Shown here: piece by piece, positions 33,111-40,644 of the stretch
How positions within the stretch are numbered: position 1 is the stretch's first letter
Layout of the letters: the number at the start of each line of letters is the position of its first letter
Assembly: GCF_016406105.1 (NCBI RefSeq)
Contig: NZ_CP066308.1
Span: forward strand, 879,501 to 943,500
Direction: 5' to 3'
Length of the DNA: 64,000 nucleotides
From: Brevibacillus composti
GTDB lineage: Bacteria > Bacillota > Bacilli > Brevibacillales > Brevibacillaceae
Made by a program: the position numbers and the translations under genes
Notes under the pieces: model-generated
Seen by the model: only the letters and a program-made list of their open reading frames with translations
Told to the model about the DNA's origin: nothing
Database searches by the model: none

Positions 33111-33604
33111 TGGCGCAGCAACCGGTTGACCGTTTCCCGGCGCAGCCCGAGGAATTGGCCGATTTCCTCCTGCGTCAACAGATCGCTCAAGGGATAGGGT
33201 CCGATGTAGGTATGGAACCACTCCTGCATGAGAGCCAGCTTCTCTTTGGGAGAAGAGACGGTGAGCTGATCCATCCGCTGCTGGGTAAACCGCAGCTTGG
33301 ACTGGAGCAACAGGGCAATCTCCTTGTACCGGTACGGGTCTTCCTCTAGAGAGCGGTACCACTTGTCGCAAGGGATCACGTCCACCTCGCTGCTCATCAG
33401 GGCAATGGCTGTCCCGTGGTATTCCTTCGGAGACAGGAGGGAATGGTGGGGGATCGTTTCGCCCGGCAGGAGGAGGTTGAACAAAAAGGGGGAGCCGTCC
33501 TCTTGCAGCCGGACCACTTTAAAGAGGCCTGTCCGAATGTGGAACAGCGGCCCCGACTCTCCCTGGCGAAAGAGAATATCACCTTTGTGTAGTCGCACAG
33601 TCAT
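33086..33604 (-). CDS. Crp/Fnr-family transcription regulator
   Basis: A 172-residue protein, shorter than the usual 220. The cNMP-type barrel (HKGDILFRQGESGPLFHIRT, GLFKVVRLQEDGSPF) and a C-terminal HTH (LTQEEIGQFLGLRRETVNRL) are present, with no Cys cluster for an FeS sensor. ATG 33604 has a GGGAG upstream; six to nine more residues would be added from an earlier start. Confidence 0.8.
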   Translation of the reverse strand: MTVRLHKGDILFRQGESGPLFHIRTGLFKVVRLQEDGSPFLFNLLLPGETIPHHSLLSPKEYHGTAIALMSSEVDVIPCDKWYRSLEEDPYRYKEIALLLQSKLRFTQQRMDQLTVSSPKEKLALMQEWFHTYIGPYPLSDLLTQEEIGQFLGLRRETVNRLLRQTKQAHPG

Positions 33605-33661
33605 CACTCCCGTCCCCCAACATACCACCAAAAAAGAGGCGGTGCAATCCGGCGCGAAGTG

Positions 33662-33691
33662 TTGACTACTTATTTAAAATTGTGCTACTAT
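33662..33691 (+). promoter_or_regulatory. Promoter of the GntR-TRAP catabolic operon
   Basis: TTGACT (33662-33667), 18-bp spacer, TACTAT (33686-33691). Just downstream GTATACAGAATACAGTATGC (from about 33706) holds repeated ATACA/GTAT half sites and is a candidate operator for the GntR protein. Confidence 0.5.
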
Positions 33692-33747
33692 TTGCGCAGT
33701 ACCTTTGTATACAGAATACAGTATGCATCGAGAAGGGGTTGAGGTTC

Positions 33748-34422
33748 TTGGCCAAAGCGATCAAGCGAAGTGAAACACTCCAGTCTCAGGTGTACGAATA
33801 TCTGCGGGAGCAAATCCTGTTTGGCGGGCTTGCCCCGGGGCAGCGGCTGATCGAAGAGAGGCTCTGCGAAGAGACGGGTGTCAGTCGCAGTCCGATACGC
33901 GAGGCCATCCGCCGCTTGGAAAAGGACGGCTTGGTCGTCGTTCAGGCACAAGGAGGCGTGACGGTCTATCAGCCTTCCCTGGCGGACTTTACCCACCTGT
34001 ATGAGTGCCGTCTCAATCTGGAGCCGCCAGCGGCCCAGTATGCTGCCGAGCGCCGTACAGATGCTGAACTGAGTGAACTGGAGGAGCTTCTGGAGCAAAT
34101 GAAGGAGCTTCAGTATCCGAGCGACCCTCGCCGGACCCATGAGTTGAACTTTACGTTTCATCAGCGCATATCGGAAGCGAGCAAAAATCCCTATCTGACC
34201 AAGATCATGAACGAGTTGAAAGTGCTGATTTCTTTTTATCGAAACGCGATTTTGGAGGTTCACCCGCGTCGGCCGGAGACCGTTATTTGTGAGCATGAAG
34301 CGATCCTGGAGGCGATCCGCACGCAGGATGGCGCCAAAGCGAAAGCGAGCATGGAGGAACACATCAAACGCGATTTTGAGCTTTGCATGAGCACGAACCA
34401 AAACCGACAAGACGATCTATAA
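33748..34422 (+). CDS. GntR-family regulator, FadR/FCD subgroup
   Basis: A 224-residue protein. The N-terminal winged helix (LQSQVYEYLREQILFGGLAP, GQRLIEERLCEETGVSRSPI) is followed by a helical FCD effector domain with metal-site type residues (HQRISEASKNPYL, CEHEAILEAI). TTG 33748 is chosen from AGAAGGGG spacing. It heads the operon with CoA-transferase, lyase and TRAP genes, so its effector is probably the acid substrate or its CoA ester. Confidence 0.85.
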   Translation: MAKAIKRSETLQSQVYEYLREQILFGGLAPGQRLIEERLCEETGVSRSPIREAIRRLEKDGLVVVQAQGGVTVYQPSLADFTHLYECRLNLEPPAAQYAAERRTDAELSELEELLEQMKELQYPSDPRRTHELNFTFHQRISEASKNPYLTKIMNELKVLISFYRNAILEVHPRRPETVICEHEAILEAIRTQDGAKAKASMEEHIKRDFELCMSTNQNRQDDL

Positions 34423-34432
34423 GGAGGGGCCC

Positions 34433-35635
34433 ATGACAACGAAAAAGCCGCTGCAGGGTGTGCGCGTACTGGAGCTGGGTACACTTGTGGCTGCACCGTT
34501 CGCCGGGAAAATTTTTGCGGAGTTCGGTGCCGAAGTGATCAAGGTGGAGGCGCCGGAAACCGGAGACCCCTTGCGCAACTGGCGGGCGATGCACAATGAC
34601 ACGTCTGTCTGGTGGTATGTCCAGTCGCGCAACAAAAAATCCGTCACGGTCGACATGCGCAAGGAAGAGGGGCAGGAGATTATCCGCAGCCTGGCGCAGA
34701 AGGTAGACATCATCATCGAGAATTTCCGGCCGGGGACTTTGGAAAAATGGGGAATCGGCTACGACGCGCTCAGCGAACTGAATCCCAGTCTGATCATGGT
34801 GCGGATTTCCGGCTACGGACAGACGGGCCCTTATCGGGATAAACCGGGATTTGGCAGCGTGGCCGAAGCCATCGGCGGACTTCGCCACTTGACGGGCTAT
34901 GCCGATCGTCCGCCCGTCCGTGCCGGTGTCGCCCTGGGCGATCTGACGGCAGGCTTGTACGCCGTGATCGGGGGCATGATGGCATTGCGAGCAAGAGACC
35001 TCTCCCCGGAGAAAAAGGGGCAGATGGTCGACGTCGCCCTGTATGAAGCCGTTTTCAGTCTGTTGGAGGGCGTTTTGCCGGAATACGACCTGAAGGGACT
35101 GGTGCGGGAGAGGACCGGGAGCACATTGCCCGGCATTGCCCCATCCAATACCTACCTCTGTGCAGACGGAAAATACCTGGTGATCGGGGCAAACGGCGAC
35201 AGCATCTTCAAGCGCTTGATGCATGCGATCGGCCGCAGCGATATCGCGGAAGATCCGCGTTTTGCCACAAATCAGGGGCGGGTCGATCACGTCGACTTCA
35301 TCGATCAGGTGATTGGCGAGTGGACCAGCCGCCACCCGCTCCGGGAGGCGCAGCGCTTGCTGGATGAAGCAGCCGTCCCTGTCGGACCGATCTACAGTAT
35401 CGAAGAGATTGCGGAGGACGAGCACTACCGGGAGCGGGGAATGCTGGAGCGGATCGAGCTGCCGGATGGAGAGTCGGTCATGTTCCCGGGCATCGTGCCC
35501 AAGCTGTCGGAGACACCGGGCAGTCATGAGTGGGTAGGGCCCGCGCTGGGAGAGCACAATGAAGAGATATTGGAAAAACTGCTCCAGATCGATCCCGCTG
35601 TCCTGGCAATGCTGAAGGAGAAGAGAGCCATATGA
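34433..35635 (+). CDS. Class III CoA-transferase (CaiB/BaiF, SUGCT-like)
   Basis: A 400-residue protein starting LQGVRVLELGTLVAAPFAGK and containing VEAPETGDPLRNW, SRNKKSVTVDM, GYGQTGPYRDKPGFG and the catalytic Asp region VALGDLTAGLYA. These are standard for the formyl-CoA/succinyl-CoA transferase family. It would move CoA from a donor such as succinyl-CoA to a free acid. The lyase next door suggests 3-hydroxy-3-methylglutarate or a similar acid as acceptor. Its end overlaps the lyase start (ATGA). Confidence 0.87.
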   Translation: MTTKKPLQGVRVLELGTLVAAPFAGKIFAEFGAEVIKVEAPETGDPLRNWRAMHNDTSVWWYVQSRNKKSVTVDMRKEEGQEIIRSLAQKVDIIIENFRPGTLEKWGIGYDALSELNPSLIMVRISGYGQTGPYRDKPGFGSVAEAIGGLRHLTGYADRPPVRAGVALGDLTAGLYAVIGGMMALRARDLSPEKKGQMVDVALYEAVFSLLEGVLPEYDLKGLVRERTGSTLPGIAPSNTYLCADGKYLVIGANGDSIFKRLMHAIGRSDIAEDPRFATNQGRVDHVDFIDQVIGEWTSRHPLREAQRLLDEAAVPVGPIYSIEEIAEDEHYRERGMLERIELPDGESVMFPGIVPKLSETPGSHEWVGPALGEHNEEILEKLLQIDPAVLAMLKEKRAI

Positions 35636-36543
35636 ACAGAGACGTGACGATCATCGAGGTAGGCCCGCGCGACGGCCTGCAAAATGAATCGGGCTTCATC
35701 CCGACGGAGAAAAAGCAGCAGTTGATCCGTATGCTGGCGGATGCGGGGCTGCGGAGGATCGAAGCCACTTCCTTTGTCCATCCGGGCCGCGTGCCGCAGA
35801 TGGCCGATGCAGAGGAGATCTGCTCGTCGCTGGATGGAATCGCCGGTGTCTCCTTCAGTGCGCTGGTTCCCAACCGGAAGGGCTTCGAGCGGGCGGCCCG
35901 GTTCCGGTTGGGGGAAGTCAATTGGGTGACCTCTGCCAGCCCGGCTTTTAACCGGACGAATATCAACCAGACCATTGAGCAAAATCTGGAGGCATTTGGG
36001 GAACTCGTCCCCTTGGCCAAAGCGGCAGGACTTTTAGTCCGCTTTTCCATCGCGACCAGCTTTGGCTGCCCGTTTGCAGGCAGGGTAAATCCCGATGACG
36101 TGCTCCAGCTGTCGCAAAAGGCGTTGGCCGCAGGAGCAGATGAGATAGCCATTGCCGACACGATCGGCATCGCTGTACCGGATGAAGTCTACGATCTGTG
36201 CAGCCGCCTGATCCAAGCGTGCGGGCAAGATCGGCTCAGTCTGCATCTGCACGATACGCGCGGCTTGGCTCTGGCCAATACATACGCAGCTTATACGGCG
36301 GGCATCCGCACGTTTGAAACAGCAGTCGGGGGACTGGGAGGCTGTCCTTTTGCACCCGGCGCGGCTGGCAACGTGGCGACAGAGGATGTCGTGTATCTGT
36401 TTGAGAGGATGAAAGTAAGAACGGGAATTGAATTTTCTAAACTTTTAGACGCTTCGGAATACGCGGTCGGCCTATCCATGAGAATGCCGCTGGGGCGTAT
36501 CCGTCTTGTCGAGAACAAAGAGCATTCGACGATTGCCTATTAA
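35632..36543 (+). CDS. Hydroxymethylglutaryl-CoA lyase family
   Basis: A 303-residue DRE-TIM enzyme: IIEVGPRDGLQNESGFIP at the start, ATSFVHPGRVPQMADAEE, the metal site LHLHDTRGLALANT and the signature GGLGGCPFAPGAAGNVATED with the catalytic Cys. It cleaves HMG-CoA to acetoacetate and acetyl-CoA; some members act on other 3-hydroxyacyl-CoAs such as citramalyl-CoA. Translationally coupled to the CoA-transferase. Confidence 0.88.
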   Translation: MNRDVTIIEVGPRDGLQNESGFIPTEKKQQLIRMLADAGLRRIEATSFVHPGRVPQMADAEEICSSLDGIAGVSFSALVPNRKGFERAARFRLGEVNWVTSASPAFNRTNINQTIEQNLEAFGELVPLAKAAGLLVRFSIATSFGCPFAGRVNPDDVLQLSQKALAAGADEIAIADTIGIAVPDEVYDLCSRLIQACGQDRLSLHLHDTRGLALANTYAAYTAGIRTFETAVGGLGGCPFAPGAAGNVATEDVVYLFERMKVRTGIEFSKLLDASEYAVGLSMRMPLGRIRLVENKEHSTIAY

Positions 36544-36567
36544 AGCGAATAAACGGGGGGAAAGAAA

Positions 36568-37644
36568 GTGAAGAAGAAGTGGATTGGGATGTTGACGACG
36601 GTAGGATTATTGGGCAGTTTGCTGGCGGGCTGCGGCGGTGCCCCTGCGGCCCAAAGCGGAACCAGCGGCGGCGCTCCTCAGGCCAATACCGGCTCGGGTG
36701 GAGCGGCCACCGAGGAGTACGAAAAGGCGACGATTCGGCTGGCCTACAATCTTCCGCAGGATCACCATATCTCCAAAGGAATTGAAGACTTTGCCAAGAA
36801 AGTGGAAGAGCGCTCTGGCGGCAATGTCAAAATTCAGGTATATCCCGCAGGCCAATTGCTCAGCGACAAGGAGATGAACCAGGCGATTTTGACCGGCGGC
36901 GTAGAGATGGGCGTCAACTCTTCGACGCTGTGGGCATCGGTCGTCCCGGCCATGGGGATTTTTGACGTTCCCTACGCGATCCCTACCTCGTATGAGTTGG
37001 CCGGAAAAGCCCTGTCCGGCTCGGTGGGCGACAAGCTGAAAGCAGAGATGGAGAAAAAAGGAGCCAAGGTCCTGCTGTTTGCCGACTATGGCTATGCCCA
37101 GTTTGCCAACAGCGCTCGTCCGTTGAAGATGCCGGCAGACTTCCAAGGCTTGAAAATCCGCAGTATCGGACATATTCCCTCGGTTATGATTCAAGCGTAT
37201 GGCGCTGCCCCGGTATTCATGGGTGCAGGCGAGGTATACATGGCCCTGCAGCGGAAGACGATTGACGGAGCCACCTCGGGAACGACTGCCATGGTTCAGC
37301 GCAAATACGATGAAGTCTCCAAATATTTGACGATCAGCAACTACGCGTATCTGGAGTTCGTGCTCGCCGTCAACAAAAAGTACTGGGACAACCTCCCGGC
37401 AAAAACGCAAGAGCTCATCAATACGACCGCAAAGGAAACGGAAGAGTGGATTCGCCAGCAGGCTGAACAGGAAGACAAGGCTACCGCTGAACAATTGAAA
37501 GAAAAAGGCATGGAAGTCTACGTCGTACCGGAAGCAGACCTCGCGGCATGGAAGGAAGCGGCCAAGCCTGCTTGGGACGAGTACGTGAAAACGGCTGGCG
37601 ACTTGGGCAAAGAGCTTCTGGAAGAGATCCAGAACATTCAGTAG
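36568..37644 (+). CDS. dctP: TRAP transporter solute-binding lipoprotein DctP
   Basis: A 358-residue lipoprotein: signal peptide with lipobox LLAGCG, a Gly/Ser/Thr-rich linker, then the DctP fold (IRLAYNLPQDHHISKGIEDF, VYPAGQLLSDKEMNQAILTG, the conserved Arg-containing LKIRSIGHIPS). It captures an acid, probably a dicarboxylate or hydroxy acid, outside the membrane and gives it to DctQM. GTG 36568 with GGGGGGAAAG upstream. Confidence 0.88.
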   Translation: MKKKWIGMLTTVGLLGSLLAGCGGAPAAQSGTSGGAPQANTGSGGAATEEYEKATIRLAYNLPQDHHISKGIEDFAKKVEERSGGNVKIQVYPAGQLLSDKEMNQAILTGGVEMGVNSSTLWASVVPAMGIFDVPYAIPTSYELAGKALSGSVGDKLKAEMEKKGAKVLLFADYGYAQFANSARPLKMPADFQGLKIRSIGHIPSVMIQAYGAAPVFMGAGEVYMALQRKTIDGATSGTTAMVQRKYDEVSKYLTISNYAYLEFVLAVNKKYWDNLPAKTQELINTTAKETEEWIRQQAEQEDKATAEQLKEKGMEVYVVPEADLAAWKEAAKPAWDEYVKTAGDLGKELLEEIQNIQ

Positions 37645-37680
37645 AGCGTCAGAGGAGAAGGGAAAAACGGGGGACTTTGG

Positions 37681-38283
37681 ATGAAACTTTTTCAAATTCT
37701 GTACAACGGTGCAGATCGCTTAATTAAATGGGGAGGCATGATCGCCGGAATCTTCATCGTTCTGACGACGGGGATGATCTTTTTCGAGATCGTCTCCCGT
37801 TTCCTTTTCAATGCCCCCACCATTTGGGCGACCGAGCTGTCCATTTACGCGATTATCGGGAGCTGTTTTCTCGGTTCCGCCTATGCCGTGCGTGCCGACG
37901 CCCATATCAAAGTGGATCTGCTCCTGCATAATGTGTCCGCGGCTGCGAGAAGGTGGATGCTGATCGTCTCTACCGTGATCGGCATACTGTTCAGCGTGGT
38001 TTTCACCTATTTCAGCTGGGAGCATGTGCTAAGCTCGATGGAGCTGGGCTTCACCTCCGCATCTCTGCTGCAAATTCCGATGTACATCCCGGAAATGCTT
38101 CTGCCTATCGGAGGAGTCCTGCTTTGTCTCGCCTTCCTTTTGCAACTGGTTGATTACATTTCCGGGCAGGAAAGGCGTAATGGGTTGGTTTTTTGCAGGC
38201 GGCATGGCCTCCCTCATGCTGGTAGGGGTGCCTGTGGCCTTTGCGCTCGCCGTACTGGCAGCCATCGGCATGTATTTGTTTAA
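37681..38283 (+). CDS. dctQ: TRAP transporter small permease DctQ, probably frameshifted near its end
   Basis: Four membrane helices (GMIAGIFIVLTTGMIFFEIV, PTIWATELSIYAIIGSCFLG and others) as in DctQ. The frame runs 103 bp into dctM and ends in a Cys/His/Arg-rich tail (CRRHGLPHAGRGACGLCARR) that is only dctM read out of frame. A stop in another frame forms the usual TAATG junction with dctM at 38178-38182 and would give about 166 residues, the normal length. A one-base loss near the CCGGG at 38161 is the simplest cause. The permease core is intact. Confidence 0.75.
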   Translation: MKLFQILYNGADRLIKWGGMIAGIFIVLTTGMIFFEIVSRFLFNAPTIWATELSIYAIIGSCFLGSAYAVRADAHIKVDLLLHNVSAAARRWMLIVSTVIGILFSVVFTYFSWEHVLSSMELGFTSASLLQIPMYIPEMLLPIGGVLLCLAFLLQLVDYISGQERRNGLVFCRRHGLPHAGRGACGLCARRTGSHRHVFV

Positions 38284-39454
38284 CGGAGGGGCACTCGGGC
38301 TATCGCAGATTCCGATTATTGCCTACAAGGCCCTGGATGACTTCACTATGAGCGCCTTGCCGATGTACGTCCTGATGAGTCAAATCCTATTGTTCAGCGG
38401 TGTGGGCAAGGAGCTGTATGAGATGGCCAGCCGGTGGCTGCGCCATCTGCCCGGCGGTTTGGCCTTGGCCACGCTGGTCTGCTGCGGGATATTCGCGGCC
38501 ATCTCCGGCTCCAGTGTAGCGACGGCGGTGACCATCGGAATGGTTGCCATCCCGGAGATGACGGCCAGGGGCTATGAGAAGAAAACGGTTCTCGGTCTAT
38601 TGGCGGCGGGCGGCACTTTGGGAATCCTCATTCCGCCCAGTGTGCCGATGATCATCTATGGCTCCGTTACAGGCGAATCGGTCGGCAAGCTGTTTATCGC
38701 CGGTGTGCTGCCGGGGATCTTGCTGCTTTTGATCTTTATGACCTATGCCGCCTGGAAGATGCGCCATATCAAGGAGGCGCCGGCAACCTGGACAGAGCGC
38801 TGGCAAGGGACCCGCAAAGCCGTATGGGGCCTGATGATGCCAGTCCTGATCATAGGCGGCATCTACTCCGGTGTCTTTACACCGACGGAAGCGGCAGCCG
38901 TAGGCGTGGTGTTCAGCGCGCTGGTGGCTGGGATTGTGTATAAGAGCCTGTCGTGGGAGAACATCAAGAAAATACTGCTCTCGACTGTGGCGACCAATGC
39001 GATGATTCTGTTTATCATCGTCGGGGCCATGCTGTTTGGCTTTATCCTGACATCGCTGCAGATTCCGCAGGCGATGACAGAGCTGGCCACCAGCCTGCCC
39101 GTCTCCAAATGGGTGATCTTCATCCTGATCAACATCCTGCTGCTGATCCTGGGCTGCTTCCTGGAAACCGTGTCGATCCTCGTCATCACGCTGCCGATCC
39201 TGTATCCGATCATTATGGCGCTTGGATTCGATCCGATCTGGTTTGCCATCATCATGGTGGTCAACATGGAGCTAGCCTTGATCACGCCGCCAGTTGGGCT
39301 CAATCTGTTCGTGCTGAAGGGCGTAGACCCGTCTTCGCCGATTTCCACGATTGTGCGTGGAGCGCTGCCCTATGCCGTCATCATGATCTTGTTTATGATC
39401 CTGCTCTCGGTATTCCCCTGGCTGTCAGTCGGCTTGATCGAGCATGTCAAATAG
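38180..39454 (+). CDS. dctM: TRAP transporter large permease DctM
   Basis: A 424-residue protein with about 12 membrane helices. Family motifs include GVPVAFALAVLAAIGMYLF, AISGSSVATAVTIGMVAIPE, LGILIPPSVPMIIYGSVTGE, GIYSGVFTPTEAAAVGVVFS and ELALITPPVGLNLFVLKGV. ATG 38180 has AGGAAAGG upstream. It forms the Na+-driven core of the importer with DctQ and DctP. Confidence 0.9.
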   Translation: MGWFFAGGMASLMLVGVPVAFALAVLAAIGMYLFNGGALGLSQIPIIAYKALDDFTMSALPMYVLMSQILLFSGVGKELYEMASRWLRHLPGGLALATLVCCGIFAAISGSSVATAVTIGMVAIPEMTARGYEKKTVLGLLAAGGTLGILIPPSVPMIIYGSVTGESVGKLFIAGVLPGILLLLIFMTYAAWKMRHIKEAPATWTERWQGTRKAVWGLMMPVLIIGGIYSGVFTPTEAAAVGVVFSALVAGIVYKSLSWENIKKILLSTVATNAMILFIIVGAMLFGFILTSLQIPQAMTELATSLPVSKWVIFILINILLLILGCFLETVSILVITLPILYPIIMALGFDPIWFAIIMVVNMELALITPPVGLNLFVLKGVDPSSPISTIVRGALPYAVIMILFMILLSVFPWLSVGLIEHVK

Positions 39455-39619
39455 CGATTCTGCCATCTCGGCGGACTGCTTCGATGCCCCTGTCCATACT
39501 GGACGGGGGTTTTCCTTTCCATGCAGACCCGTGTCTAGGCCGGAGAACCTTTCCCGCAGACCGTCACGTATTTTTTTCGCTCCCAAGCCATAGGATGTAG
39601 CAACTGGGAGGTGACGGGC

Positions 39620-40336
39620 GTGGCCGTGTTTCGACCCCGTCGTAGGTGGAAGAACCCTCTATCTCGTACGAAAGCGTTTTTTATTGCGCTGGTGATTTTT
39701 TTGGCGCTGAGTATCCAGATGCTGGTGTTTATCGAGAAGCGGCTGGAGCCTACTTTGAAAATTCTCGCCAGTCAAAAAGCGGAGCAGCTGGCCAAACAGG
39801 CGATTACCGATGCTGTAACGAAGCGGATCGCTCAGCAAGGCGTCGATTTCAACCAGATCGTCAAAATCGAGAAAGACAATCAAGGCCGAATTCAGGCGTA
39901 TCAATTCAATTTTAAGGAGTACGCCCGGATAGTGGGAGAGACGACCTCCCGTGTACAAAACAAACTGATGGAGTTTGAGGAAGAGAAAGTAGACCGTTAC
40001 ATTCCGCTCGGTCTCGCGACGGGAAACAGCTTTCTGGCACAGATGGGACCGGAGCTTCCGCTCACCTTTGTCCCGATTGGCTCCGTAAAAACGATGCTGG
40101 ACACCGAACTGAGCGAGGCGGGCATCAACATGGTCCTGGCGACCGTCTATGTCTACGTGGAAGTCGACTTGCGCATCGTCATTCCGTTCGCGACGGACCA
40201 AAAGACGATTACGACGAAAATTCCGATCACACACTCCCTGATTATCGGGGATGTGCCGCAGTACTTGTACAACAATCCCGAAGGAAAACCCGATGTGCCG
40301 CGGCCGGATGAACAGCCGATGCCGCCGCGCCCCTAG
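39620..40336 (+). CDS. yunB: Sporulation protein YunB
   Basis: A 238-residue protein. A basic N-terminus (RPRRRWKNPLSRTKAFF) and one membrane helix (IALVIFLALSIQMLVFIEKR) are followed by a large domain with VDRYIPLGLATGNSFLAQMG and VYVYVEVDLRIVIPFATD, and a Pro-rich tail. YunB is a SigE-controlled mother-cell protein needed for spore germination properties. GTG 39620 is used because GGGAGG overlaps the earlier GTG at 39611. Confidence 0.87.
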   Translation: MAVFRPRRRWKNPLSRTKAFFIALVIFLALSIQMLVFIEKRLEPTLKILASQKAEQLAKQAITDAVTKRIAQQGVDFNQIVKIEKDNQGRIQAYQFNFKEYARIVGETTSRVQNKLMEFEEEKVDRYIPLGLATGNSFLAQMGPELPLTFVPIGSVKTMLDTELSEAGINMVLATVYVYVEVDLRIVIPFATDQKTITTKIPITHSLIIGDVPQYLYNNPEGKPDVPRPDEQPMPPRP

Positions 40337-40390
40337 GGCAGCGAAAAAACTTCCTTCTCGAAAAAGTGTAAGGGATGGGGAAAGTCGTGT

Positions 40391-40396
40391 TATAAT
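40391..40396 (+). promoter_or_regulatory. Extended -10 promoter of the rib leader
   Basis: TGTTATAAT (40388-40396) is an extended -10 element about 22 bases before the first riboswitch. No good -35 is present at the right distance, in line with an extended -10 promoter. Confidence 0.5.
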
Positions 40397-40417
40397 GCTA
40401 GAAACGGAATAGCCAAC

Positions 40418-40559
40418 CTTCAGGGTAGGGTGAAATTCCCGACCGGCGGTGATGACGAACGCACGTCTAAGCCCGCGACTCGCTTGCCGACACATGTCTG
40501 CAGGCGACTGACTTGGTGCAAACCCAAGGCCGACGGTAAAGTCCGGATGGGAGAAGGTG
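40418..40559 (+). ncRNA. FMN riboswitch (RFN element) 1
   Basis: All conserved blocks are present in order: AGGGTAGGGTGAAATTCCCG, ACCGGCGGTGATGACG, GCCCGCGAC, TGGTGCAAACCCA, GGCCGACGGTAAAGTCCGGA and TGGGAGAAGG. A variable arm lies at about 40480-40505. It is followed by a complete terminator, so it should stop transcription when FMN is bound. What follows is not a gene but a group II intron. Confidence 0.92.
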
Positions 40560-40613
40560 GAACAGTCTTTCGCTCTGTTTGAAAAAGCAGCGTGAAAAGG
40601 CTTCTTCTTCTAT

Positions 40614-40641
40614 GCCCCTGAACATGCTTCAGGGGCTTTTT
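40614..40641 (+). terminator. Riboswitch 1 terminator and intron 5' exon
   Basis: GCCCCTGAA and TTCAGGGGC form a 9-bp stem with loop CATGC, followed by TTTTT. The intron begins four bases after the T-run, the usual target of group IIC introns. Confidence 0.85.
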
Positions 40642-40644
40642 CTA

